Shown here: piece after piece, positions 52,845-60,582 of the stretch
Numbering within the stretch: the stretch's first letter is position 1
Layout of the letters: each line of letters opens with the position of its first letter
Origin: an uncultured Prevotellaceae bacterium
GTDB lineage: Bacteria; Bacteroidota; Bacteroidia; Bacteroidales; Bacteroidaceae
Length of the DNA stretch: 64,000 nucleotides
Assembly (NCBI GenBank): GCA_902774815.1
Contig: CACYJV010000005.1
Span: 124,001-188,000, forward strand
Reading direction: 5' to 3'
Notes under the pieces: generated by a model
The model's input: the letters and a program-made list of their open reading frames with translations, nothing else
The model's database searches: none
Told to the model about the DNA's origin: nothing
Made by a program: the position numbers and the translations under genes

Positions 52845-53900
52845 CTATAATACATTTATCATTTTCAGATACTCCGGCCATTCACCCATGTCTTTCCACG
52901 CATTTTCACTAACAGGGAAGCAGCCGATACGGCCGCCGCGGGCTTTGATTTTCTCCATCAGATGGGTGATGTGGAAGAACTGACGTTCGGGAATTTCATC
53001 AATCAGTTCCGGATTGAGGATGTAAACACCCGTATTGATCATATAAGTTTGCTCCGGTTTTTCATGAAGGCCAGTCATAAGACCATCATCGCCAGTCTCA
53101 ATGACTCCATAAGGAATCTTAATGCTTTTCACTGCAGTGACAATTGTCAAATCATTATGATTACTCACATGATATTCATACACATCACGATAATCTTGAT
53201 CATTAATGATATCACAGTTTGACACGAAAAACGGCGTGGTGATTTTTCCTTTCAGCAGCGACACGCTGCCGATGGTTCCCAGCGGTTTCTCCTCCTGGAA
53301 GAACTCGATGTCGTACTTGTGGTCGAGCTGGCTGAGGTAGTACTTCATAATGTCAGCCTTGTAGTTGACCGACATATAGAACTTCGTACAGCCAATCTCC
53401 TCGAACTGGTCGAGGATGGTCTCAAGAATGGTCTTGTCGCCGATAGGTACGAGGGGCTTGGGGATGACGTTTGTGATGGGTTTTAGGCGGGTGCCCTTGC
53501 CTCCGGCCATGATGACCACAGGCAGGTTGATCTTCTCCCGTTCAGAGAGTTCGGCCTTCTTGAAAAGGTCACCCCAGAACAATATGTCCACCAGCTCGCC
53601 TTGCTCATCGAGGATGGGCATCACCTCTGCACGCATCCGGCGCATCTTCTCGCGGATACTCTCCTCTCCTTCCGACTGGTAGCCGTAAACCTTGTTCTTA
53701 TTCAGGATACGGCTCACCGGCTCCTTCAAGGCGATGTTCTTGATGATAGCCCTCTGAATATCGCCAATGGTGATAAGTCCCTCAAAGTGTTCGCCGCTGA
53801 ACACGAGGAGAATCTTCACCTTTACTTCATCCATCTGCTTCATTGCGTCGAGGAGAGAGGCGGAGGGGGAGATGACCCTTTGTTTGATTTTTTCTATCAT
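52845..53900 (-). CDS. CBS-domain sugar nucleotidyltransferase (PtmE-like)
   Basis: 351 residues. Two N-terminal CBS repeats (about 1-115, LDAMKQMDEVKVKILLVF and EVMPILDEQGELVDIL) are fused to a nucleotidyltransferase with PVVIMAGGKGTRLKPITNVI and the metal-site FVSNCDIIND. CBS-NTase fusions make NDP-amino sugars (for example GDP-GlcN in legionaminic acid synthesis) or GDP-heptose-like donors. Its start overlaps the epimerase stop by 4 bases, and the kinase relic follows after 2 bases, so an NTase-kinase pair once existed. Confidence 0.85.
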   Translation of the reverse strand: MIEKIKQRVISPSASLLDAMKQMDEVKVKILLVFSGEHFEGLITIGDIQRAIIKNIALKEPVSRILNKNKVYGYQSEGEESIREKMRRMRAEVMPILDEQGELVDILFWGDLFKKAELSEREKINLPVVIMAGGKGTRLKPITNVIPKPLVPIGDKTILETILDQFEEIGCTKFYMSVNYKADIMKYYLSQLDHKYDIEFFQEEKPLGTIGSVSLLKGKITTPFFVSNCDIINDQDYRDVYEYHVSNHNDLTIVTAVKSIKIPYGVIETGDDGLMTGLHEKPEQTYMINTGVYILNPELIDEIPERQFFHITHLMEKIKARGGRIGCFPVSENAWKDMGEWPEYLKMINVL

Positions 53901-54913
53901 TCTAATCCTTGTGTATAATCACTTTCTTTACCCCAAAGCTTTTCGAAACGGTTAACTTCCATTTCGTGTTTCAAATCTTTGAGAAACGAAATATAGTCGT
54001 ATTTAGGCTCGTAGCCCAACTGTTCAATAGTTTTAGATATATCCAGACAGAAGTTAGGAGAGTTTGGTTTGTCTCTATTTACAATGATTCTAGACGGTTT
54101 GTCCTTACGTCCAAACACATCAATAATGCCTTGTATCTGTTCCATACGGGTCACAGGCATATTATTCCCGATATTGTATGTGCCACTCTCGCCGTTTCCT
54201 GTAAGCATCTTTTCTACTATCTGCGTGCAATCCTTCACATAAAACACATCGCGTTTGCATTCAGGATCACCCCAAAGTTCAATATCCTCACCTTTCTTGG
54301 CCTGTTCAATTATAGCTCGCTGTCCAGTCAATCTCTTCTGACCGTCTTTAAAGAAGGTCGGGTTGGGATGGTAGCAAAAAACATTTGCAAAGCGGAAGAT
54401 ATAGTACTTAAAATTATACTTGGCCGCATAATGCGCAACTATGTCACAGGCGGCATTTTTTGTGATGGCATATATTGAGTGATCTGTGTTCAACGGGAAC
54501 TTACTAGGAGCATCTGCCGGAATAGGCTTCTGCGTACCATACAGGTAATAAACGTCAGCTACTGTCCGAGCGAATATAAAACGCTGCACACCGGCTTTCA
54601 CCGCATAGTCCAACACGTTCATTGTTCCGTATATGTTCGACTCTACAAACACACGGGGATGGTAACCATCCATCGTAGCCGGAAGTGTAGCAGCGAAATG
54701 AATAACACCATACACATCACATTGAGGAAGTTTATCAAAAGTATCCTCCTTGAGGATGTCCATTGAGATATACTTAATGCCGTAGTCAGCAAAGAACCCG
54801 TTATCACTCGGGCGGTGACCTACCGCCACTACATCAAATCCCACTTTTTTAAGGTGCAGGGCTGAATAACAGCCGACTTTGCCTGTTGCTCCAAATACAA
54901 CAACCTTCTTCAT
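53897..54913 (-). CDS. NAD-dependent epimerase/dehydratase (extended SDR)
   Basis: 338 residues. VVFGATGKVGCYSALHLKK binds NAD, YAITKNAACD has the catalytic YxxxK, and FRFANVFCYHPNPTFF and DVFYVKDCTQIVEKML form the substrate side. It probably modifies the nucleotide sugar produced by the adjacent CBS-nucleotidyltransferase; the precise step (4-epimerisation, dehydration or reduction) is unclear. It lies 9 bases after the ATP-grasp gene. Confidence 0.87.
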   Translation of the reverse strand: MKKVVVFGATGKVGCYSALHLKKVGFDVVAVGHRPSDNGFFADYGIKYISMDILKEDTFDKLPQCDVYGVIHFAATLPATMDGYHPRVFVESNIYGTMNVLDYAVKAGVQRFIFARTVADVYYLYGTQKPIPADAPSKFPLNTDHSIYAITKNAACDIVAHYAAKYNFKYYIFRFANVFCYHPNPTFFKDGQKRLTGQRAIIEQAKKGEDIELWGDPECKRDVFYVKDCTQIVEKMLTGNGESGTYNIGNNMPVTRMEQIQGIIDVFGRKDKPSRIIVNRDKPNSPNFCLDISKTIEQLGYEPKYDYISFLKDLKHEMEVNRFEKLWGKESDYTQGLE

Positions 54914-54922
54914 ATCAATACT

Positions 54923-56233
54923 CTATATAAGTGTTATTAAGTTATTAATTCTATTTGAATAAATGTCCAGCAAATGTTTTACATCTTCTCTCGTCTCCCC
55001 CTTCACGATAAACTGCCCATACCGATTCAAACTACTTGTAATCGGATGTATCTCATCACCGACCTTCAGCGACGTTGCAAAGCTATAGACATTCGGCCAA
55101 GTGCTTACCTCGTTGATAGCAGGATCTATTGCCGTCACTTTGCCGCAAGGAAGGCTCAGAAAGCATACGCCAGAGGCTTTCTCTACCCGTCCTGTCTGTG
55201 TATTAACCTTCTCTCCAAGTGCAATATGCAGTAACTGGTCTTCCAGATTGATGCCCGTAGAAAGCGGAGTGAGCGTACTGGTGATATAGTCACCTCCCAG
55301 CCTCGGGCTGGTCTCAATCACAAAGATGCCTCGTTCGTTAATCTTCAACTCCGTGTGTGATGGGCAGTTCTCAAACTTCAGTGTCTTGCCAATCTTCGCC
55401 ACAATCTCACGAATCTTATGTTTATTTTCCTCGCTGATATTGGCAGGTTGGATATGTCCCAGCTCTACATTGTAAGGAAACTCTGTGGTCTTCTTCTCGG
55501 TGAACTGAATGACTTCGCTCTTTCCATCGTAGTGCAGTCCTTCGATGCTGTATTCCGGACCATCAATAAACTCCTCTACCAACACAGAGTCCAGTTTGGA
55601 ATACTCCAGGGCTTCCGTCATTGACTGCTCCAGTTCCTCTTTTGTGCGGCAGAGTTTCACGCCACGACTTCCGGAGTTGTCACGAGGTTTTACGATGACA
55701 GGGAAGTGCAACTCTTGGGATGGCCTTTGGCCAGAAATCTCTGAAAAATCTATAACAAAATCATTTCCTCCGATTTTTGAATCTATTTTTGATGGATTTC
55801 TGCGAAGCTTCAAATTGACAATATCCTCTGAACGGAGGAGAATGCCGCGAGCGTGAGGAACGTCACCGAGTTCAAAGCGCTGCTTCATCTGGAACTTGTC
55901 GGTGCTCCACTGAGCAGTCACTACTGAGAAGAACGGGAAACCATACTTCTCGGCAATACGGGCCATCATGACAAGGGGCTTGTCGGTAGCGGCAGTGACG
56001 ATGGCATCGATGCCGTGTTTCTCCACTACGGCACAAGTGCCCTCGTAGTCCTGGCCACCAACAACCTCAAAGGCATCGACATCATTCCTGCAAATAGCAT
56101 CCTCGCAGGGATCAATGCCCACGGTGTATAGTCCCATCAATTTTGCCCGATTGATAATCGACTGCTGAAGCGGACCTACACCAAACACTAATATAGATTT
56201 TTTATCTTTCATTGTTTCAACGTTAATTGCCAT
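54923..56233 (-). CDS. ATP-grasp ligase in polysaccharide locus (copy 2)
   Basis: 436 residues (start 56233; an internal Met at 56212 is possible): SILVFGVGPLQQSIINRAKL, GGQDYEGTCAVVEKHGIDAI, ATDKPLVMMARIAEKYG, and ATP-grasp core HFPVIVKPRDNSGSRGVKLC, LVEEFIDGPEYSIEGLHYDG, FVIETSPRLGGDYITS. It joins an amino group to a carboxylate, probably an amino-acid or acyl decoration of a sugar. About residues 139-171 (RNPSKIDSKIGGNDFVIDFS...) look like an inserted stretch with an AT-rich palindrome. Confidence 0.86.
   Translation of the reverse strand: MAINVETMKDKKSILVFGVGPLQQSIINRAKLMGLYTVGIDPCEDAICRNDVDAFEVVGGQDYEGTCAVVEKHGIDAIVTAATDKPLVMMARIAEKYGFPFFSVVTAQWSTDKFQMKQRFELGDVPHARGILLRSEDIVNLKLRRNPSKIDSKIGGNDFVIDFSEISGQRPSQELHFPVIVKPRDNSGSRGVKLCRTKEELEQSMTEALEYSKLDSVLVEEFIDGPEYSIEGLHYDGKSEVIQFTEKKTTEFPYNVELGHIQPANISEENKHKIREIVAKIGKTLKFENCPSHTELKINERGIFVIETSPRLGGDYITSTLTPLSTGINLEDQLLHIALGEKVNTQTGRVEKASGVCFLSLPCGKVTAIDPAINEVSTWPNVYSFATSLKVGDEIHPITSSLNRYGQFIVKGETREDVKHLLDIYSNRINNLITLI
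55725..55820. repeat. AT-rich imperfect palindrome inside the ATP-grasp gene
   Basis: CAGAAATCTCTGAAAAATC and GATTTTTGAATCT...GGATTTCTG form imperfect inverted arms around GGCCTTTGGCC. It is read in frame. Confidence 0.4.
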
Positions 56234-56262
56234 TAATCAGCCATGTAATTATCCATTAATTG
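56212..56262. repeat. ATTAATTG-type repeat, 3' flank of second GxxExxY gene
   Basis: ACGTTAATTGCCATTAATCA and CCATTAATTGTCATT, continuing a repeat that also occurs at 56724-56766 and near 59350. Confidence 0.55.
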
Positions 56263-56723
56263 TCATTCTCGTCGAGCAAGTAAGAATAATCTGCATCAGG
56301 AAGAGGTTCCATATTGCGGTCAACAATAAAACACTCATTTGTATCAGCATCATAGGCCCATCTTTCACCAATCAAGCTCTCCTCACCGAAATTAATCAAC
56401 AGCCCAAGTGGCTTGCGTGTCAAACGAAGATAGTTGCAGAGCTGTGCCCGATGGACAGGAACCAGTTTGGTGACGGATTTTAGCTCAACAATAATATCTC
56501 CGACGACAATATCCATTCGGTACTTCTTTTCGAGAAGATGCTCCTTGTAGTACACGGGAACTTCCTGTTCACGAACATTATCGATTCCTCTGTCTAACAA
56601 TTCCAAGTGCAAAGCCTCCTGATAAACAGGTTCAAGCAGACCCCAGTTAAGTTCTGAGTGTACAGTCATAGCTGCACCTATAATCTTATAAACCACATTG
56701 GAATACTTGGAGAGGTCAAGCAT
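56256..56723 (-). CDS. GxxExxY protein (PD-(D/E)XK nuclease-like), copy 2
   Basis: 155 residues from ATG 56723 (MLDLSKYSNVVYKIIGAAMT); the longer frame runs into the upstream aminotransferase. GLLEPVYQEALHLELLDRG gives GxxExxY, KYRMDIVVGDIIVELKSVTKL the D...ExK residues, and LCNYLRLTRKPLGLLINFGE is typical. It stands between aminotransferase C and the ATP-grasp gene. Flanking ATTAATTGTC / GGACAATTAACG simple repeats enclose it. Function unknown. Confidence 0.9.
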   Translation of the reverse strand: MLDLSKYSNVVYKIIGAAMTVHSELNWGLLEPVYQEALHLELLDRGIDNVREQEVPVYYKEHLLEKKYRMDIVVGDIIVELKSVTKLVPVHRAQLCNYLRLTRKPLGLLINFGEESLIGERWAYDADTNECFIVDRNMEPLPDADYSYLLDENDN

Positions 56724-56767
56724 AATTAACGAAAAATTATACGGACAATTAACGATAATTAATGTAA
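56724..56767. repeat. ATTAACG-type repeat, 5' flank of second GxxExxY gene
   Basis: AATTAACGAAAAATTATACG and GGACAATTAACGATAATTAA; similar text is at 59370-59440. Confidence 0.55.
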
Positions 56768-57907
56768 TTATCGAATTTCCTTGATGGCTCGCTCGAAGAC
56801 ATCGCAAATAAAGTCTATTTGCTCTGAGGTCAACGCTGCGTACATCGGGAGGGTAATTTCGTTGTCTGTGACATATTCCGTCTGAGGAAGAACTGCGCCA
56901 AGATCTCTATATGTGCTAAACTTATGACAAGCTGGGTAATGGACACTGGTCTGGATGCCGGCAGCGTGGATGTACTCACGGATCTTGTTGCGACGCTCCT
57001 TTGTGCTGTTCAGCAGGACGGTGGGTAGGATGTAGTTGCTCACGAACTCTGTGTTGTCCGCAAACGGAACAACCACACCGTCTATTTTGCTCAGGCGGTC
57101 AACATACTGTTTGCGTACCTTGATACGGGTTTCTAAGTCACCGGGGAGTTTCTTCAGCTGCTCGATGGCAATAGCTGCACGGATGTCATCCATTCGGAAG
57201 TTGTAGCCCAAGCAGGTAATATCATACTCAGTGGCATGACCGCTGGCACGTTGGTAGCTCATAGTGCTCATGCCGTGACTGCGGATAAGGCGGGCTTTGG
57301 CTGCCATCTCCTCGTTGTTGGTGATAAACATACCACCTTCGCCAGTGGAGATGTTCTTATTGGAGAAGAAACTGAACGAGGCGCAATCTCCAATGGTTCC
57401 GAGTTTCTTGCCCTTGTACTCTGACAGTGGACCGTGGCAGGCATCTTCAATCACCTTGAGGCTATGCTTCTTAGCAATCGCCATAATCTCGTCCATCTTG
57501 GCTGGGAAACCAGCCATATGAACTACCACAATGCCTTTGGTCTTTGGTGTGATCTTCCGCTCAATGTCAGCAGGATCGATATTGATGTGGTCAGGTCCAA
57601 CGATATCTGCAAAGACAGGTGTGGCACCTACGTAACGAATACAGTTGCAAGAAGCAGCAAAGGTCAAGGACGGACAGATTACTTCATCGCCGGGGCCGAA
57701 GCCGCACACCATGCATGCTGTGTGTAGGGAACTTGTACAGTTTGACATGCTGACGGCATATTTCACACCCCACATGTCGATGAACATCTGTTCGAGTTCG
57801 GCATTCTTGGGACCTGTGGAAATCCAGCCAGACTTAATGGTGTCGTAGGCAGCCTGTGCCTCACGCTCGTCAAAATTAAGATTAAAAAGAGGAATTTTGT
57901 ATGCCAT
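56768..57907 (-). CDS. DegT/DnrJ/EryC1/StrS-type sugar aminotransferase (copy C, LegC/PglE-like position)
   Basis: 379 residues, PLP-dependent. K184 in SFFSNKNISTGEGGMF binds PLP; MSNCTSSLHTACMVCGFG and VIEDACHGPLSEYKGKKLG are typical. It follows the 4,6-dehydratase gene and probably aminates that enzyme's 4-keto product to a UDP- or GDP-4-amino-4,6-dideoxy sugar. With the CBS-nucleotidyltransferase it recalls the early legionaminic-acid pathway, but the synthase and CMP-transferase genes are not in the window. Confidence 0.92.
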   Translation of the reverse strand: MAYKIPLFNLNFDEREAQAAYDTIKSGWISTGPKNAELEQMFIDMWGVKYAVSMSNCTSSLHTACMVCGFGPGDEVICPSLTFAASCNCIRYVGATPVFADIVGPDHINIDPADIERKITPKTKGIVVVHMAGFPAKMDEIMAIAKKHSLKVIEDACHGPLSEYKGKKLGTIGDCASFSFFSNKNISTGEGGMFITNNEEMAAKARLIRSHGMSTMSYQRASGHATEYDITCLGYNFRMDDIRAAIAIEQLKKLPGDLETRIKVRKQYVDRLSKIDGVVVPFADNTEFVSNYILPTVLLNSTKERRNKIREYIHAAGIQTSVHYPACHKFSTYRDLGAVLPQTEYVTDNEITLPMYAALTSEQIDFICDVFERAIKEIR

Positions 57908-57974
57908 ATACTTATTTACGATTTAATTATTTACAAGTTACGATTTGAATATGATGATGTGAGTATTCGAATAG

Positions 57975-59201
57975 TTACATTTTTTGATCTAAGTTTTTGC
58001 CCGTTTCTTCATGCTGGAAATTGGGCAAAAAGTGTTTTATTGCATCCACGACCTGGGCTTTGGTGAAGTCGTCACGGTGGAAGATGGATTCCAATTCATC
58101 AAAGAAAGCATTCACTTCGACCATGGGACGACGGGTGGTTTCCTCAACTACACCAAGGGCTTGAAAACGTTCCATATTGATCTTCTCTCCAGGGACGTAG
58201 AATTCTTCGTAGGCTTTCTCGCCAGTGGTGTCGGAGGTGAAATAGACGACGGGATAAGCCCCCTCTAAATCTCCCCCCGTAGGGGAGACTTTCATTCTCG
58301 CTGCAAGTTGTTTGGCTTCGGCATCAGAGGAGCATTCGCGTTTCTCCAGACCGTTGGCAGTGACGAAACTGTCACAGATACTGCTGAAAGTGAGCATCTG
58401 GTCTTCACCGAGTTTCGGGAAGAATACTTCTCCGCCCTTGCCAAGGATGCACGCTAACATACAGATTTGACCACTTTCTTCTGGACTCACGAAGTAACGC
58501 TTCACATCACTGGGAGCTGCAAGAGGCTGGCGCTTCTGCAGGCGGTGTATCCAACCGTCAGGCAAGGAGCCGTTGCTGAATGCGACGTTGGCAAAGCGGG
58601 CTGTAGTAACCTTGAACTTATCATTATAGGCCATCACAAGGTCTTCCATTATGCGCTTGCTGGCTCCCATGATATTGACAGGGTTGGCAGCTTTGTCGGT
58701 GGAAACACAGAAGAAATGCTTGGGCGGATAGAGCGTCAACAGATCCATCAGGCGCTTAGCCTTGATGTCGTTGTTCTCAATGAGCGCCTGCACACTATAG
58801 CGGTCTTTCTCCGAGCGTACATGCTTGTGAGCCGAGAAGTTTGCCACGATGTCAAAGCCTTTCTCCTCACGGAAGATCCGCTCGAAGATGGGGTCAGCAA
58901 AATTCAGCGTGTAGCAGCGGAACTCATCGGGAACATATAACCCATCGGTACTGCGAACATCGCGGACAAGTTCTGCGAGGCCATTCTCATTGAGGTCAAC
59001 GACCACCACGCTCTTCGGTTCAAAGCGCAGAATGGCTTTAATGAATGAAGAGCCTATCGAACCGGCGCCGCCGATTACACAAACGCTCTTACCTTTTATC
59101 TCGCGTGTCAAGGTGTCTTTGTTTGCTTCTATATCGGCAGCAAACATGCTGACAGGGCGGAAGGTAACGCTATCGGAAATGAATTTATCTAAATTGAACA
59201 C
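57975..59201 (-). CDS. Nucleotide-sugar 4,6-dehydratase, polysaccharide biosynthesis (FlaA1/CapD/LegB-type)
   Basis: 408 residues. SVCVIGGAGSIGSSFIKAIL binds NAD(P). STDKAANPVNIMGASKRIMED contains the Met-x-x-x-Lys catalytic set, and FANVAFSNGSLPDGWIHRL is substrate-side. It makes a 4-keto-6-deoxy NDP-sugar for aminotransferase C. Residues about 303-316 (MKVSPTGGDLEGAYPVVYF contains the insert SPTGGDLEGA) are a family A repeat translation near the C-terminal domain start. Confidence 0.92.
   Translation of the reverse strand: MFNLDKFISDSVTFRPVSMFAADIEANKDTLTREIKGKSVCVIGGAGSIGSSFIKAILRFEPKSVVVVDLNENGLAELVRDVRSTDGLYVPDEFRCYTLNFADPIFERIFREEKGFDIVANFSAHKHVRSEKDRYSVQALIENNDIKAKRLMDLLTLYPPKHFFCVSTDKAANPVNIMGASKRIMEDLVMAYNDKFKVTTARFANVAFSNGSLPDGWIHRLQKRQPLAAPSDVKRYFVSPEESGQICMLACILGKGGEVFFPKLGEDQMLTFSSICDSFVTANGLEKRECSSDAEAKQLAARMKVSPTGGDLEGAYPVVYFTSDTTGEKAYEEFYVPGEKINMERFQALGVVEETTRRPMVEVNAFFDELESIFHRDDFTKAQVVDAIKHFLPNFQHEETGKNLDQKM
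58256..58292. repeat. Family A repeat inside the 4,6-dehydratase gene
   Basis: AGCCCCCTCTAAATCTCCCC followed by CCGTAGGGGAGACTTT, in frame. The same variant is at 63951-64000. Confidence 0.8.
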
Positions 59202-59748
59202 CTTATGATACTTACTATTAAAATATTAACGATTTACAATTTTGATGGCTCATAGGCTACAACCAAAAAAGGCACGAATGGTGCCGAAGGCAAAATGAAA
59301 AATTTTTCTCCACAGATTACACAGATTGCACAGATTATTATTTATCAACATTAATTGCCATGAATTGACCGTTAATTGTTCATTAATTAAAATTATATAG
59401 CCAAATTATATGGACGATTACATGGTCATTATACGTTTATCTATGGCACAACATTTATTGCCGTTAAGGGGCGTTAATTATTCATAGCTCGCGTTGATCG
59501 CCGCAGATGACGCTGATGAGGGAGATGGCGCAGATTTGTCTCCACGGATCGCACGGATTACAAATATTATATTGCTGAAAAGAATGGGCTTCAGATTTCT
59601 AGCCGAAAACTATCAATAGACACTTTCAATAAATACGTGACGATACGAGAGATGCATGAGGATAGCACCTTGAATGGGCGAAGTAACAACTGAAGTTTAG
59701 GCATAGCCATTGACAATGACATCTGCCTTGTCGGCAATGGTCTTAACA
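59202..59748. other. Non-coding spacer with degenerate repeats
   Basis: About 550 bp with no credible gene. It holds a GGCACGAATGGTGCC hairpin (about 59271), ACAGATTACACAGATTGCAC direct repeats (about 59315-59335), several ATTAATTG/ATTAACG units like those around the GxxExxY genes, and CTCCACGGATCGCACGGATT. A 19-codon frame (59753 leftwards, MLDVKTIADKADVIVNGYA) overlaps the end of the next gene and might be a coupled micro-gene or a relic. Confidence 0.6.
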
Positions 59749-60048
59749 TCAAGCATAAGCTATACGGACATTTTTTATTGGTTTTAGAAAAGCATCGGAG
59801 TCAATATAAAGACTTTCCAATATTGGCTTAAGATCTATGTATTCCTCCTCTGGTTCTTCATTGTGACTATATTTGGCAAGTACAACCAGATAGCCATCTT
59901 CCCACTTCACGACATCCACATATCGTTCCAGACTATACGGTGCCCTGAAGCGGATATTATAGCCTCCGAAGCTGAATGCGGAAAAGCCACCTGCATTGCT
60001 AAGGACTGCCTCTTGATCGTTTTTTTGTATGCTCTTATGATTTGTCAT
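59749..60048 (-). CDS. Conserved-looking hypothetical protein, 99 aa
   Basis: 99 residues: SNAGGFSAFSFGGYNIRFRA, then YSLERYVDVVKWEDGYLVVL and YIDLKPILESLYIDSDAFLK. It reads like a compact alpha/beta protein of Bacteroidales, possibly related to small antitoxin- or DUF-type proteins, but I cannot name the family. It has no signal peptide and no membrane segment. A TAnnTTTG box lies 18 bases upstream, giving its own promoter, and a tiny frame overlaps its stop. Codon usage is ordinary, so I think it is real. Confidence 0.6.
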   Translation of the reverse strand: MTNHKSIQKNDQEAVLSNAGGFSAFSFGGYNIRFRAPYSLERYVDVVKWEDGYLVVLAKYSHNEEPEEEYIDLKPILESLYIDSDAFLKPIKNVRIAYA

Positions 60049-60065
60049 ATAGACTAATTACATCG

Positions 60066-60073
60066 CAAAAATA
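60066..60073 (-). promoter_or_regulatory. Putative -7 box for the 99-aa gene
   Basis: TATTTTTG on the minus strand fits TAnnTTTG, 17 bases upstream of the ATG at 60048. Confidence 0.4.
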
Positions 60074-60582
60074 AAACTTTTATTCTATATTGTTGACTAA
60101 TTAGTAGATTTTAACATTCTTGCCATTGGTGATACGTGGGGATGTTGAGGGGGTGCTCAGGTCGGGAGAAGACTTGAGAGCGGGCTAACGGTTAACGAAG
60201 GACGACAGCACGGATGGACACCGCTGTAGAGGCTGCAGATGGACCTCGCAGAATCCCAACATATCACTTTCAATGTGCAAAGATACAATTTCTTTTTGAA
60301 TTATATTCCGAAAACATCCGAAAAAGACGAAATTCACGAAAACTGTCTCCACGGATCACGAGGATCACGAGGATTTGTGTCCACAGATTACACAGATTGC
60401 ACAGATGGTGCCGAAGGCATGTTGAGAATTGAAAAATGATAATTGATAGATGTTTTTTGTTCATTTTATATACACTATATACACAAAACACGCTAACGAA
60501 TTTGTTATCAATGGATTAGACGATGTATATAGATGTGTATACTCGTGTATATTCGTGTACACTTGAAATGAATCACTATACA
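60074..60582. other. Non-coding spacer with repeat debris
   Basis: Contains TTATATTCCGAAAACATCCG (a family D-like edge), GGATCACGAGGATCACGAGG and ACAGATTACACAGATTGCAC repeats (60355-60405), AATTGAAAAATGATAATTGA, and tandem GTGTATACTCGTGTATATTC near 60535-60560, just beyond the VapE stop. No gene seen. Confidence 0.6.

Noticed and set aside
59202-60582. Phase-variable invertible capsule promoter
   Set aside because: No long flanking inverted repeats around a promoter box, and no site-specific recombinase gene in the window.
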